A program made the position numbers and the translations under genes. Below are positions 34,983-44,127 of a stretch of DNA of 49,817 nt, in pieces (position 1 is the first letter of the stretch; every line of letters begins with the position of its first letter). The stretch covers positions 1 to 49,817 of the forward strand of contig NZ_JAHCDD010000042.1 of the NCBI RefSeq assembly GCF_018413525.1, given 5' to 3'. Under the pieces are notes generated by a model. The model worked only from the letters and a program-made list of their open reading frames with translations. It made no database searches and was not told the DNA's origin. This DNA is from Acidovorax sp. CCYZU-2555. GTDB lineage: Bacteria; Pseudomonadota; Gammaproteobacteria; Burkholderiales; Burkholderiaceae_C.

Positions 34983-36398
34983 TCAGTGCTGCTTGAACGT
35001 CACGCGGTCAGGCACGGGCTTCGGGCTCCCCAGACGACTCCACCAGGGCATCAGCAGGAAGAAGCCGAAATAGAACAGCGTGCCGACCTGGGAGATGCGC
35101 TCGAACACCGGCGACGGCGGCTTCACGCCCAGGTAGCCCAGCACCACGAAGTTGACGACGAACACAGCGTAGACATACTTGTGCCAGTCGGGACGGTAGC
35201 GAATCGACTTGACCGGGCTGTGGTCCAGCCAGGGCAGCGCGAACAGGATGATCACGGCACCGCCCATCACGACCACGCCCCAGAACTTGGCATCGATCGA
35301 CAGCATCAGCGCGATGGCCACGAGCGCCACGATGGCCACGCCGCCCTTGACCACCGACGGCAGGCGCGACTTGAACACGCCGAAGCCCGCACCCAGCGCC
35401 ACGCAGGCGATCAGCACGTACATCATCTCCGTGGTGATCGCACGCAGCATCGAATAGAACGGCGTGAAGTACCAGACAGGAGCAATGTGCGACGGCGTCT
35501 TCAGCGGATCGGCCGGGATGAAGTTGTTGTATTCGAGGAAGTAGCCGCCGAACTCGGGCGCGAAGAACACCACGGCCGAGAACAGGAACAGGAACACGCA
35601 GACGCCCAGGATGTCGTGCACCGTGTAGTAGGGATGGAACGGCACGCCGTCGAGCGGACGGCCCTTTTCATCCTTGGGAGCGTTAGGCCCCTTGATTTCG
35701 ACGCCATCGGGGTTGTTCGAACCGACATCGTGCAGCGCCAGCAAGTGGGCCACGACCAGGCCCAGCAGCACCAGCGGCACGGCGATCACGTGGAAGGCGA
35801 AGAAGCGGTTGAGCGTCGCATCACCGACCACATAGTCGCCGCGGATCAGCAGCGCCAGATCGGGGCCGATGAACGGGATCGCGGCGAACAGGTTGACGAT
35901 CACCTGCGCGCCCCAGTACGACATCTGGCCCCAGGGCAGCAGATAGCCCATGAAGGCTTCGGCCATCAGCGCCAGGAAGATGGCGCAGCCGAAGATCCAG
36001 ACCAGCTCGCGCGGCTTGCGGTACGAACCGTAGAGCAGGCCGCGGAACATGTGCAGATAGACCACGACGAAGAACGCCGAGGCGCCGGTCGAGTGGATGT
36101 AGCGTATCAACCAGCCCCAGGGGACGTCGCGCATGATGTACTCGACCGACTCGAACGCCTTGGCGGCGTCGGGCTTGTAGTGCATCACCAGGAAGATCCC
36201 GGTCACGATCTGGATCACCAGCACCAGCAGCGCCAGCGAGCCGAAGATGTACCAGAAGTTGAAGTTCTTCGGAGCGTAGTACTCCGACATGTGAACGCGG
36301 TAGGCGTCGAAAGCCGTGGGAAACCGGTTCTCAAACCAGTTCGTGACTTTCGCGCCCGCAGTGGCGTTCGGAGAGATGTCCTTGAATTCGTGAGCCAT
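34983..36398 (-). CDS. petB: cytochrome b of the bc1 complex
   Basis: 471 residues, longer than mitochondrial cytochrome b because of insertions. Haem ligands H102/H203 and H116/H218 fit the usual four-histidine pattern in helices B and D. The Qo-site motif is PVWY (307-310) instead of PEWY. About eight membrane helices. It oxidises ubiquinol at Qo and reduces quinone at Qi in the inner membrane. It starts 11 bases after petA. Confidence 0.97.
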   Translation of the reverse strand: MAHEFKDISPNATAGAKVTNWFENRFPTAFDAYRVHMSEYYAPKNFNFWYIFGSLALLVLVIQIVTGIFLVMHYKPDAAKAFESVEYIMRDVPWGWLIRYIHSTGASAFFVVVYLHMFRGLLYGSYRKPRELVWIFGCAIFLALMAEAFMGYLLPWGQMSYWGAQVIVNLFAAIPFIGPDLALLIRGDYVVGDATLNRFFAFHVIAVPLVLLGLVVAHLLALHDVGSNNPDGVEIKGPNAPKDEKGRPLDGVPFHPYYTVHDILGVCVFLFLFSAVVFFAPEFGGYFLEYNNFIPADPLKTPSHIAPVWYFTPFYSMLRAITTEMMYVLIACVALGAGFGVFKSRLPSVVKGGVAIVALVAIALMLSIDAKFWGVVVMGGAVIILFALPWLDHSPVKSIRYRPDWHKYVYAVFVVNFVVLGYLGVKPPSPVFERISQVGTLFYFGFFLLMPWWSRLGSPKPVPDRVTFKQH

Positions 36399-36409
36399 GT
36401 CGTTTTCCC

Positions 36410-37006
36410 TCAGGCCTTGTCTTCACCGATCAGGAGCTTGGTCTCCGACAGGTACTTGTGGGGCGGCACTTCCAGATTGTCCGGCGCGGGCTTGTTCTTG
36501 AAAACGCGGCCGGCCAGGTCGAAGGTCGAACCATGGCAGGGGCACAGAAAGCCGCCTTTCCAATCGTCGGGGAGCGAGGGTTGCGGACCCGCCTGCAGCT
36601 TGTCGACCGGCGAGCAGCCCAGGTGGGTGCAGATGCCGACGGCGACCATGATTTCGGGCTTGATGGAGCGGTGCTCGTTGCGCGCGTACTCAGGCGTCAA
36701 TTCCGAAGGTTTGCGCTCCGATTTGGGATCGGCGAGCTGGGCATCCAGCGCGGGCAGGCCGGCCAGTTGCTCCGGCGAGCGCTTGATGATCCAGACCGGC
36801 TTGCCACGCCATTCCACCGTGACCTTCTCGCCGGGCTTGAGAGCGGAAATATCCACCTCAACTGCCGCGCCTGCCGCCTTGGCCTTTTCGGAAGGCTGGA
36901 AGGTGCTCACAAAGGGTACGGCAGTTGCCACGCCGCCCACCGCACCAGCACAGGCCGACGTGATGATCCACGTGCGCTTGCTGGAGTCGATTGGAGTATC
37001 ACTCAT
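36410..37006 (-). CDS. petA: Rieske iron-sulfur protein of the bc1 complex
   Basis: 198 residues. The [2Fe-2S] ligands are C126/H128 ('CTHLGC') and C155/H158 ('CPCHGS'); C131 and C157 make the stabilising disulfide. The N-terminal membrane anchor (about 12-33) is preceded by 'SSKRTW', with Lys-Arg where a Tat signal normally has two arginines. It carries electrons from ubiquinol to cytochrome c1. It is the first gene of the operon; a possible -10 box TACAAT lies on the minus strand about 50 bases upstream. Confidence 0.97.
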   Translation of the reverse strand: MSDTPIDSSKRTWIITSACAGAVGGVATAVPFVSTFQPSEKAKAAGAAVEVDISALKPGEKVTVEWRGKPVWIIKRSPEQLAGLPALDAQLADPKSERKPSELTPEYARNEHRSIKPEIMVAVGICTHLGCSPVDKLQAGPQPSLPDDWKGGFLCPCHGSTFDLAGRVFKNKPAPDNLEVPPHKYLSETKLLIGEDKA

Positions 37007-37095
37007 GGGGATCCTCGATGTAGATCGCTATTATTTGGGGGTCAGCTACAAATTGTAGCGGAGTGAGTGGGGTTATTCCATGCGCTGTTTGCCCG

Positions 37096-37123
37096 TTGAC
37101 ACTGACGCAAGTCAAGCAATACT
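37096..37123 (+). promoter_or_regulatory. predicted promoter of mscL
   Basis: Perfect -35 TTGACA (37096-37101), 16-base spacer, AATACT (37118-37123), 34 bases before the mscL ATG, in the 150-base gap divergent from petA. Confidence 0.5.
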
Positions 37124-37156
37124 CAGATCTTTATTTATTCAAAAGGAGCTGAGCGT

Positions 37157-37594
37157 ATGGGCATGATGCAAGAATTCCGCGAATTCGCGGTCAAGGGAAA
37201 CGTGATTGACTTGGCGGTCGGTGTGATCATTGGCGGCGCCTTCGGCAAGATCGTCGACTCGGTCGTTTCCGATCTCATCATGCCGGTCGTCGGCCTGGTG
37301 TTCGGCAAGCTCGACTTCTCCAACCTGTTCCTGGTGCTGGGCACGGTGCCCGAAGGAACGGTGCGCACGCTCGACGCCTTGCGCAAGGCGGGCGTGCCGG
37401 TGCTGGCCTACGGCAACTTCATCACCGTGGCCGTCAATTTCGCCATTCTGGCGTTCATCATTTTCCTGATGATCAAGCAGATCAACCGCCTCAAGCGCAG
37501 CGCCCCGCCCGCTCCCGTCGCGGCGCCCGCCACTCCAGAAGACATCGTTTTGCTGCGTGAAATCCGCGACAGCCTGAACCGCCAGACGCCCTGA
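37157..37594 (+). CDS. mscL: large-conductance mechanosensitive channel
   Basis: MscL opens under membrane tension and releases solutes on hypo-osmotic shock. 145 residues: amphipathic N-terminal helix '[12 protein letters not shown]', TM1 with the '[16 protein letters not shown]' pore helix (about 18-40), periplasmic loop, TM2 (about 85-107) and a C-terminal bundle helix. An AAGGAG ribosome-binding site precedes the ATG. It is convergent with pdxA, 6 bases apart. Confidence 0.97.
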   Translation: MGMMQEFREFAVKGNVIDLAVGVIIGGAFGKIVDSVVSDLIMPVVGLVFGKLDFSNLFLVLGTVPEGTVRTLDALRKAGVPVLAYGNFITVAVNFAILAFIIFLMIKQINRLKRSAPPAPVAAPATPEDIVLLREIRDSLNRQTP

Positions 37595-37600
37595 GCGCTT

Positions 37601-38668
37601 TCAGCCTGCGAGCTGTCGTGCCATACGCACGGCCTCGATCAGGCTGGACGCATCGGCAATCCCCTGGCCGGCGATATCGAACGCCGTGCCATGGTCGGGA
37701 CTGGTGCGCACCAGCGGCAGGCCCAGCGTCACGTTGACGCCCTTCTCCACCCCCAGGTACTTGACCGGAATCAGGCCCTGGTCGTGGTACATCGCGAGCA
37801 CCACATCGAACTCGCGGGGGTGACCCGGTGCATTGCGCGCGCGCATGAACACCGTGTCGGGCGCGAACGGGCCGTGCACGTCCATGCCCAGCGCGCGCGC
37901 GGCCTCGATCGCGGGCACGATGGTGTCGATTTCCTCGCGGCCGAAACGCCCGCCCTCGCCCGCATGCGGGTTGAGCCCGGCGACCGCGATGCGCGGCGCG
38001 CGGCCCAGCGTGCGCGCAAGCGCCGAATGGGTGATGCGCAGCGTCTCCAGGATTTGCGGCTGGGTCACGGCGTCCAGCGCCTCGCGCAGCGCGACATGGA
38101 TGCTCACCAGCACCGTGCGCAGTTCATCATTGGCCAGCATCATGCGCACCGGCATGTCGGTCAGCGCGACGCCCGCATGCGCCGCGGCCGCGGCCTGCAG
38201 CAGCTCTGTATGACCGGGAAAATCCACGCCCGCAAGCGCCAGCGCTTCCTTGTGCAAAGGTGCGGTCACCAGCGCCGCGATCCTGCCCTCGAGCGCCGCC
38301 TGCGCCGCCCATTCGACGCAGCGCGCTGCCGCCTCGCCGGCTTCACGCGAAATCTGCCCCCAGGGCGCGGGCCCGGGCAGGCCGGCCAGAGGCAATACGG
38401 GCAGGCAGCGCGGCGGCACGGACCAGGCTTCGTCCGGGTTTCCGATAAGTGCCACGGGCAGCGAAGTGTCGCCCCCCTGCAACACAACCGCGGCCGCGCG
38501 CCGCAATGTCTCGATTTCACCCACGATGAAGCAGCCGCGCAGGGCGTCGGGGGCGTCGCGAAACGCCTTGGCAATGGTTTCCGGGCCTATGCCCGCGCAG
38601 TCGCCCTGGGTGATGGCGATGCTGCGACCGGTCGGTGCGGCCGCAATGTGATCAGGCAAGGAAAGCAC
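37601..38668 (-). CDS. pdxA: 4-hydroxythreonine-4-phosphate dehydrogenase
   Basis: PdxA oxidises 4-phosphohydroxy-threonine in the DXP-dependent pathway to pyridoxal phosphate. 355 residues from a GTG at 38668, chosen because GGAG lies 6 bases upstream; the in-frame TTG at 38680 overlaps that ribosome-binding site and is unlikely. Motifs: 'ITQGDCAGIGPE' (start), 'GHTELL', 'AGLNPHAGEGG', 'AMYHDQGLIPVK' and 'TSPDHGTAFDIAG', which include the metal-binding histidines. It lies 32 bases after the NIF3 gene. A PdxA2-type paralogue cannot be fully excluded. Confidence 0.93.
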   Translation of the reverse strand: MLSLPDHIAAAPTGRSIAITQGDCAGIGPETIAKAFRDAPDALRGCFIVGEIETLRRAAAVVLQGGDTSLPVALIGNPDEAWSVPPRCLPVLPLAGLPGPAPWGQISREAGEAAARCVEWAAQAALEGRIAALVTAPLHKEALALAGVDFPGHTELLQAAAAAHAGVALTDMPVRMMLANDELRTVLVSIHVALREALDAVTQPQILETLRITHSALARTLGRAPRIAVAGLNPHAGEGGRFGREEIDTIVPAIEAARALGMDVHGPFAPDTVFMRARNAPGHPREFDVVLAMYHDQGLIPVKYLGVEKGVNVTLGLPLVRTSPDHGTAFDIAGQGIADASSLIEAVRMARQLAG

Positions 38669-38700
38669 GAACGACTCCAAAAATACCGGCCTGGCAAAAC

Positions 38701-39456
38701 TCAGGCGGGGTTGTCGATTTCCACGAATACATGGTCCAGCCCGTGCCCGGCCGCAATGTGCGCGGCGACCGCGGGTGCGCCATAGCGCTCGGTCGCATGG
38801 TGGCCGGCGGCGATGAAAGCCACGCCGGTTTCACGCGACAGATGGGCCTGGGGCTCGGAGATTTCGCCGGTGAGAAACAGGTCTGCGCCCGCGGCAATCG
38901 CGGACTCGAAGAAGCCCTGGGCGCCGCCCGTGCACCAGGCGAGCTGGCGAATGGGCCGGCCATCGCCGGGCAGGCAGGTGGCGGTGCGACCCAGCACGTT
39001 CTCCACATGGGCCGCGAGATCTTCGGCGCTGGCCTCGCCCATGGACGAGGAGCCTAGCCAGCCGAGTTCCTGCTCGCCGAAGCGCCCCTGCCCTTCCCAG
39101 CCCAGGCGCAGGCCCAGCTGGGCGTTGTTGCCCAGTTCGGGGTGAGCGTCCAGCGGCAAGTGGTAGGCGAACAGATTGATATCGTGCGCCAGCAGCAGGC
39201 GCAAACGCTCCTTCATCCAGCCCGTGACGCGGCCGTCATAGCCGCGCCAGAACAGCCCGTGGTGGACAAAAATGGCATCGGCACGCAGGTCGATGGCGGC
39301 CTCGATCAGCGCGCGGCTGGCAGTGACGCCACTGACCAGCCGGGAGATGCGGGGCTTGCCTTCAACCTGCAGACCGTTGGGCCCGTAGTCCTTGAAGCGT
39401 TGGGGCTGCAGCAGGTCGTCGAGACTGCCCAGCAGGTCTTGTCGCGAGAGGGTCAT
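38701..39456 (-). CDS. NIF3/YbgI-family dinuclear metal protein
   Basis: 251 residues of the NIF3 family, toroidal hexamers with a two-metal site. Metal-binding motifs 'IFVHHGLFWRG' (about 62-72), 'HLPLDAHPELGNNAQL' (about 98-113) and the C-terminal 'AAGHHATERYG'. Often annotated as GTP cyclohydrolase 1 type 2, but biochemical function is not settled. Downstream pdxA may be co-transcribed. It precedes the MFS gene end by 45 bases. Confidence 0.9.
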   Translation of the reverse strand: MTLSRQDLLGSLDDLLQPQRFKDYGPNGLQVEGKPRISRLVSGVTASRALIEAAIDLRADAIFVHHGLFWRGYDGRVTGWMKERLRLLLAHDINLFAYHLPLDAHPELGNNAQLGLRLGWEGQGRFGEQELGWLGSSSMGEASAEDLAAHVENVLGRTATCLPGDGRPIRQLAWCTGGAQGFFESAIAAGADLFLTGEISEPQAHLSRETGVAFIAAGHHATERYGAPAVAAHIAAGHGLDHVFVEIDNPA

Positions 39457-39500
39457 GGCGCGATTGTCGCATTCACGCCCTCAGGCCCGCATGACAGATC

Positions 39501-40835
39501 TCAGGATTTCGCGCCGTCGCGCACTTGCCAGCCCTTGTACGACAGCGGCCAGAACGCCAGCGCCACGCCCAACAGACCCATCGCGCCCACGTAATGGGCC
39601 GGGAACAGGTGGTCGTACTGCTGGCCGACGCTGATCAGCACCGGCGTGAGTCCGCCGAACACGGCATAGGCCATGTTGTACGAGAACGACAGACCCGAGA
39701 AGCGCACGGCAGGCGGGAAAGCCCGCACACCGACGATGGGCAGCAGCGAGATCGAGCCGACGAAGAAACCGACCAGCGCATACATCGCGATCAGCGACGT
39801 GGGCGTGCCCGGCAGGCCCAGATAGAACAGGTAGGCGGTCACGGTCATGCCGCCCCAGCCGAAGATCATCACTGTCTTGGTGCCGAAGCGGTCGGTGGCC
39901 CAGCCCGTCAACAGGCAGCCAATGGTCAGCATCAGCGTCGCAGCGACGTTGGCCTGCAGCGACAGCGCGGCGGGAATCTGAAACACCTTCTGCAGGTATG
40001 CAGGCGTGAACAGAATCACGACCACGATGGCCGTCGACAGCACCCAGGTCATCAAAGCCACCAGCACGATGGCCGGACGGTGTTCGCGCAGGATGGTCTT
40101 GAGCGGCAGCTCGCGGCCGATCTTCTTGCGTTCGGCGAGTTCCTTGAAGATCGGGGTTTCCTCGAGGAAGCGGCGCAGATAGACCGACACCATGCCGAAC
40201 ACGCCGCCCAGGATGAACGGAATGCGCCAGGCGTAGGCATTGATTTCGCTGGTGCTGTACCAGCTGTTGATGCCCACGGCGATCAGCGAGCCCAGCAGAA
40301 TGCCGCCGGTGATGCCGGCCGTGAGCGTGCCCACGGCCAGGCCGTAATGCTTTTGCGGCACATGCTCGGCAACGAACACCCAGGCGCCCGGCATTTCACC
40401 GCCGATGGCAGCTCCCTGCAGCACGCGCATCGCGAGCAGCAGCAGCGGCGCGGCAATGCCTATGGCCTCATAAGTAGGCAGCAGACCGATGACCAGCGTC
40501 GGCAGCGACATCAGGAAAATCGACAGCGTGAACATCTTCTTGCGGCCGAGGATGTCGCCGTAGTGGGCAATGATGATGCCGCCCAGGGGACGCGCGAGGT
40601 AGCCCGCGGCAAAGATGCCCAGCGTCTGCAGCTGGCGCAGCCATTCGGGCATCTGTTCGGGAAAGAACAGGCGCCCCAGCACGTTGGCGAAAAAGATGTA
40701 GACGACGAAGTCGTAGAACTCAAGCGTGCCGCCGAGGGCGGACAGCCCCAGGGTCTTGTAGTCTTTCTTGGTCAGCGGTCGGGCCGGCGCACCGTCGGGC
40801 AAAGCCTTGCCGGTGGAGTAATCAATCGTAGTCAT
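39501..40835 (-). CDS. MFS transporter, metabolite:proton symporter type
   Basis: 444 residues from ATG 40835 ('MTTIDYSTGKALPDG'). Twelve membrane segments. 'LGGTLEFYDFVVYIFFANVLGRLFFP' in TM1, 'ARPLGGIIIAHYGDILGRKKMF' in the TM2-3 loop and 'RVLQGAAIGGEMPGA' in TM4 are hallmarks of the MHS subfamily (ShiA, ProP, KgtP, citrate carriers). The substrate is a small organic acid or zwitterion, not resolvable from sequence. The longer open frame upstream is not supported. The 288-base region to the divergent degQ shows promoter-like sequence only. Confidence 0.9.
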   Translation of the reverse strand: MTTIDYSTGKALPDGAPARPLTKKDYKTLGLSALGGTLEFYDFVVYIFFANVLGRLFFPEQMPEWLRQLQTLGIFAAGYLARPLGGIIIAHYGDILGRKKMFTLSIFLMSLPTLVIGLLPTYEAIGIAAPLLLLAMRVLQGAAIGGEMPGAWVFVAEHVPQKHYGLAVGTLTAGITGGILLGSLIAVGINSWYSTSEINAYAWRIPFILGGVFGMVSVYLRRFLEETPIFKELAERKKIGRELPLKTILREHRPAIVLVALMTWVLSTAIVVVILFTPAYLQKVFQIPAALSLQANVAATLMLTIGCLLTGWATDRFGTKTVMIFGWGGMTVTAYLFYLGLPGTPTSLIAMYALVGFFVGSISLLPIVGVRAFPPAVRFSGLSFSYNMAYAVFGGLTPVLISVGQQYDHLFPAHYVGAMGLLGVALAFWPLSYKGWQVRDGAKS

Positions 40836-41063
40836 GGCATTCGCAGCAAAAGGGTCAACAACGAGACAGCGCAGCTGCCGCAACCCCCGATAGGGGAGCG
40901 GCAACCGGTTCTTCCAATGCCTGGGTGAGGAAAGAATGTCTAGCGGCCCGTACAGATGGAACGGGTCGTAGTGAACGCAGCTTGGCGCAGTCAATGGCAG
41001 ATTCTAGGGTTTCCACTTAACCTGCATGGGCAACCCCACTACTCGCCGATCCGCAGTCGGCAC

Positions 41064-41091
41064 TTGCAAGCCTCAGGCCTTGCAGCACAAT
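41064..41091 (+). promoter_or_regulatory. predicted promoter of the DegQ-like gene
   Basis: TTGCAA (41064-41069), 16-base spacer, CACAAT (41086-41091), about 24-33 bases upstream of the alternative starts. Confidence 0.4.
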
Positions 41092-41123
41092 GGCAACTTG
41101 TTTGACCCTTGTTGATGGATTTC

Positions 41124-42278
41124 ATGAAGCGCTCTTGGCTTTTGTTTTCCCAAGCCGTGACCATATTGGTCGCCGCCTACTTCGTCGTCGCCACCCTGCA
41201 GCCCGACTGGCTGCGCGGCGGAATGACCCGTTCCAGCGCCGGCATAGCCTTGCTTGAGGCTCCCGCGACGCCGGCCGGAACGCCCGCGCCCGGCAGCTTC
41301 AGCGGCGCGGCGCGCAAGGCCGCGCCCGCGGTCGTGAGCATCAACACCAGCAAGGCCGTGCGCCACCCGCGCAGCAACGACCCCTGGTTCCAGTTCTTCT
41401 TCGGCGACCAGGGCACGCAGGAACAGACCGGCCTGGGCAGCGGCGTGATCATCAGCCCCGACGGCTACATCCTCACCAACAACCATGTGGTCGAAGGCGC
41501 GGACGACATCGAAGTCACGCTGACCGACAGCCGCCAGGCCAAGGCCAGCGTGATCGGCACCGACCCCGAGACCGACCTGGCCATCCTGAAGATCGCGCTC
41601 GACAAGCTGCCGGTCATCGTGCTGGGCGACTCCGACCAGCTTGACGTCGGCGACCAGGTGCTGGCCATCGGCAACCCGTTCGGCGTGGGCCAGACCGTGA
41701 CCAGCGGCATCGTCAGCGCGCTGGGCCGCAGCCAGCTGGGCATCAACACCTTCGAGAACTTCATCCAGACCGATGCCGCGATCAACCCCGGCAACTCGGG
41801 CGGCGCGCTGGTCGATGTCTACGGCAACCTGCTGGGCATCAACACCGCCATCTACTCGCGTTCGGGCGGCAGCATGGGCATAGGCTTTGCGATTCCCGTC
41901 TCCACGGCCAAGATGGTGCTCGACAGCATCGTCAAGGACGGCCATGTCACGCGCGGCTGGATAGGCGTGGAGCCGAACGAGCTGTCGCCTGAATTGGCCG
42001 AAACCTTCGGCGTCAAGGCCGGCGCGGGCGTGATCGTCACCGGCGTGCTGCAGGCCGGCCCCGCGGCCCAGGCCGGCATGCGTCCCGGCGATGTCATCCT
42101 CCAGGTCCAGGACAAGCCCGTGCGCACCGTGTCCGAACTGCTGACCACGGTCGCCAGCCTCACCCCGGGCACCGCCGCTGACTTCCAGCTGCGGCGCGGC
42201 GATGGCGAAGTCACGATCAAGGTCATACCGACGGCGCGCCCCAACCAGGCACAGCGCGGCAACCAGCAACGCCGATAG
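41124..42278 (+). CDS. DegQ/DegS-like periplasmic serine protease
   Basis: 384 residues from the ATG at 41124 (GGAT 6 bases upstream); ATG 41115 would add three residues. An N-terminal membrane anchor (about 4-24) rather than a cleaved signal is followed by a trypsin-like domain with triad H121 ('TNNHVV'), D151 ('ETDLAIL') and S225 ('GNSGGA'), and a single PDZ domain (about 275-365). One PDZ plus an anchor resembles DegS, but the long 'GTPAPGSFSG' linker and sequence fit betaproteobacterial DegQ/HtrA. It acts in envelope protein quality control. It is convergent with tatC. Confidence 0.9.
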   Translation: MKRSWLLFSQAVTILVAAYFVVATLQPDWLRGGMTRSSAGIALLEAPATPAGTPAPGSFSGAARKAAPAVVSINTSKAVRHPRSNDPWFQFFFGDQGTQEQTGLGSGVIISPDGYILTNNHVVEGADDIEVTLTDSRQAKASVIGTDPETDLAILKIALDKLPVIVLGDSDQLDVGDQVLAIGNPFGVGQTVTSGIVSALGRSQLGINTFENFIQTDAAINPGNSGGALVDVYGNLLGINTAIYSRSGGSMGIGFAIPVSTAKMVLDSIVKDGHVTRGWIGVEPNELSPELAETFGVKAGAGVIVTGVLQAGPAAQAGMRPGDVILQVQDKPVRTVSELLTTVASLTPGTAADFQLRRGDGEVTIKVIPTARPNQAQRGNQQRR

Positions 42279-42311
42279 TTTGTGCAGCCGTTCGTTGTGA
42301 CGGCACCAAAG

Positions 42312-42338
42312 AAAAAAGCGGCCACCGGCCGCTTTTTT
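42312..42338. terminator. bidirectional terminator between degQ-like gene and tatC
   Basis: Perfect palindrome: six A, GCGGCC, ACC loop, GGCCGC, six T. It ends transcription from both convergent genes. Confidence 0.93.
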
Positions 42339-42359
42339 CATGTCTGCGAACTGCGCAGG

Positions 42360-43163
42360 TTATTTTTCCGTGGAAGCCGCCGGCTCGTCTTCTTCGCTGT
42401 CAGGCGAGCGCGACACGCGGCTGAACCAGCCCGCGCCCAGGATGCCGACTTCGTACAGGATGCACATGGGAATCGCCAGCGCGAGCTGCGAGATCACATC
42501 GGGCGGCGTGACCACGGCCGCGATGACGAACGACACCACCACGAAGTAGCCGCGGAAGGCCTTGAGCTTGGCGATGTCGACGAGCTTGAAGCGCACCAGC
42601 AGCATCACCACGATGGGCACCTGGAAGGCCAGGCCGAAGGCCAGATAGAGCGACAAAATGGCTTCGACGTAGGACGCGATATCCGGGGTGGCCGCAACGC
42701 TGTCGGGCGTGAAGCCCTGGATGAAGGCGAACATCTTGTCGAGCACGAAGAACTGCACGAACGCAATGCCGACATAGGCCAGCAGGCTGCCGAACAGGAT
42801 CAGCGGCAGCGCAAAGCGCTTTTCATGGCTGTACAGGCCCGGCGAGACGAAGGCCCACATCTGGTACATGATCCACGGCAGCACGGCGAGCACGCCCACC
42901 ATGCCCAGCACCTTGATAGGCACGAAGAACGGCGTGAACACGCCGACCGCGATCAGCTTCGCATCCGGCGGCATGTGCGCCTTGATCGGCTGGGCGATGA
43001 AATCGATCAGCCCGTTGGGGCCTGGCCAGAGCGCCAGAATTGCCACCGCCAAGGCAATCCCGTAGATGCAATAAAGCAGGCGATTGCGCAGCTCCAGCAG
43101 ATGCTGCACAAATGGCTGCTCGGTGCCGGCCAGCTCGTCGTCTTTGGATGGAATGTCTGACAT
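42360..43163 (-). CDS. tatC: Sec-independent translocase subunit TatC
   Basis: 267 residues with six membrane helices. The N-terminal 'HLLELRNRLLYCIYGIA' and the loop 'FVSPGLYSHEKRFALP' are classical TatC signal-peptide binding elements. TatC with TatB recognises twin-arginine signals and recruits TatA for export of folded proteins. It ends the his-tat gene run. A 125-base gap with a terminator-like hairpin separates it from tatB, more than the usual tight spacing. Confidence 0.97.
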   Translation of the reverse strand: MSDIPSKDDELAGTEQPFVQHLLELRNRLLYCIYGIALAVAILALWPGPNGLIDFIAQPIKAHMPPDAKLIAVGVFTPFFVPIKVLGMVGVLAVLPWIMYQMWAFVSPGLYSHEKRFALPLILFGSLLAYVGIAFVQFFVLDKMFAFIQGFTPDSVAATPDIASYVEAILSLYLAFGLAFQVPIVVMLLVRFKLVDIAKLKAFRGYFVVVSFVIAAVVTPPDVISQLALAIPMCILYEVGILGAGWFSRVSRSPDSEEDEPAASTEK

Positions 43164-43212
43164 GGTGGGAATTGCAGGCCCTCAGGCCCTGACACTTTTC
43201 GGAAAGACCAGT

Positions 43213-43246
43213 AAAAAAGCACGCACACAGCGCGGTGCCTGCGCTG
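43213..43246 (-). terminator. terminator-like hairpin between tatB and tatC
   Basis: On the minus strand CAGCGC-AGGCACC-GCGCTG (43246-43228) forms a 6-bp stem. An alternative bulged stem GCACCGC/GCGTGC (about 43238-43219) is followed directly by six T (43218-43213). It lies inside the tatABC operon, 50 bases before the tatC start. Confidence 0.45.
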
Positions 43247-43288
43247 CGCCATCGCTCCAGACCTGCCGCCCTGCAACGGGCTCGGCGG

Positions 43289-43774
43289 CTAGCGGAACTT
43301 CTGCGGACGAAAGCGCGCCACGCGGGCAGCGCCTGATTGTGCCTTGCTGCGCACACCTGCGCGCGCCTTGTACCACTGGGGCACGGCAGCGCGCTTGATG
43401 CGCCAATTCTTGCGCGGCTTGGTGTAGGCCGGTACCACGCCACGCCCTGCGTCATAGGAAGACGAGTAGTCGTGCGACGCGTTATCGAGCCCGTCGCCGG
43501 TGCTGGCGTTCCAGTCCTTCTCGAAGTCGCTGGCACTGGTGTGAATGGTCTGCTCGACATCGCGCGCAGCCCCTTCCACCGATTCCTTCATCTTCTTGAG
43601 CTCGTCGAGCTCCATCGAGCGGTTGACTTCGGCTTTTACATCGGCGACATAGCGCTGGGCCTTGCCCAGCAAGGTCCCCACGGTACGCGCCACGCGCGGC
43701 AGCTTTTCCGGCCCGATGACAATCAATGCCACCGCGCCGATCAGCGCCATCTTGGACAGGCCAATATCAATCAT
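43289..43774 (-). CDS. tatB: Sec-independent translocase subunit TatB
   Basis: 161 residues: single N-terminal helix with '[22 protein letters not shown]' (5-26), an amphipathic helix (about 27-50), and a long variable tail that is basic at the end. The 'GPEKLP' hinge marks TatB, where TatA has FG. It lies 20 bases after tatA. Confidence 0.95.
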   Translation of the reverse strand: MIDIGLSKMALIGAVALIVIGPEKLPRVARTVGTLLGKAQRYVADVKAEVNRSMELDELKKMKESVEGAARDVEQTIHTSASDFEKDWNASTGDGLDNASHDYSSSYDAGRGVVPAYTKPRKNWRIKRAAVPQWYKARAGVRSKAQSGAARVARFRPQKFR

Positions 43775-43794
43775 GAAAGCAGCGCCTGGGCGCT

Positions 43795-44043
43795 TCAGCT
43801 CTTGTGCTTGGCTTCGACGTCGATCGTGGTCTTGTCAGCCGCGGTCTGGTTGACGACCTGACCGGGAGCGGGCGTAGCGCCAGGCGCTGCGGCTGCATCC
43901 GTGCCGCCGTCCTTGACGCCGTCCTTGAAACCCTTGACCGCGCCGCCGAGATCGGAGCCGAGGTTCTTGAGCTTCTTGGTGCCGAACACCATGACGACGA
44001 TGAGCAGCACGATCAGCCAGTGCCAGATGGAAAAGGAACCCAT
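43795..44043 (-). CDS. tatA: Sec-independent translocase subunit TatA
   Basis: 82 residues. A short membrane helix '[20 protein letters not shown]' (6-25) with the conserved FG hinge is followed by an amphipathic helix '[16 protein letters not shown]' and an Ala/Pro-rich tail. TatA forms the pore-like assembly of the twin-arginine pathway. First of tatABC, 84 bases after hinT. Confidence 0.95.
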   Translation of the reverse strand: MGSFSIWHWLIVLLIVVMVFGTKKLKNLGSDLGGAVKGFKDGVKDGGTDAAAAPGATPAPGQVVNQTAADKTTIDVEAKHKS

Positions 44044-44127
44044 GAGTATCTCCTAACGAATTCAGAACATTTTAGACGGGCGCGCGTGAAGCGTTGATGA
44101 ATCGCCCTTTTTGTCACACAGCCGGCA

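Noticed and set aside
34986..37058. A 690-codon plus-strand frame opposite petB and petA
   Set aside because: Antisense to two certain genes, no domain character.
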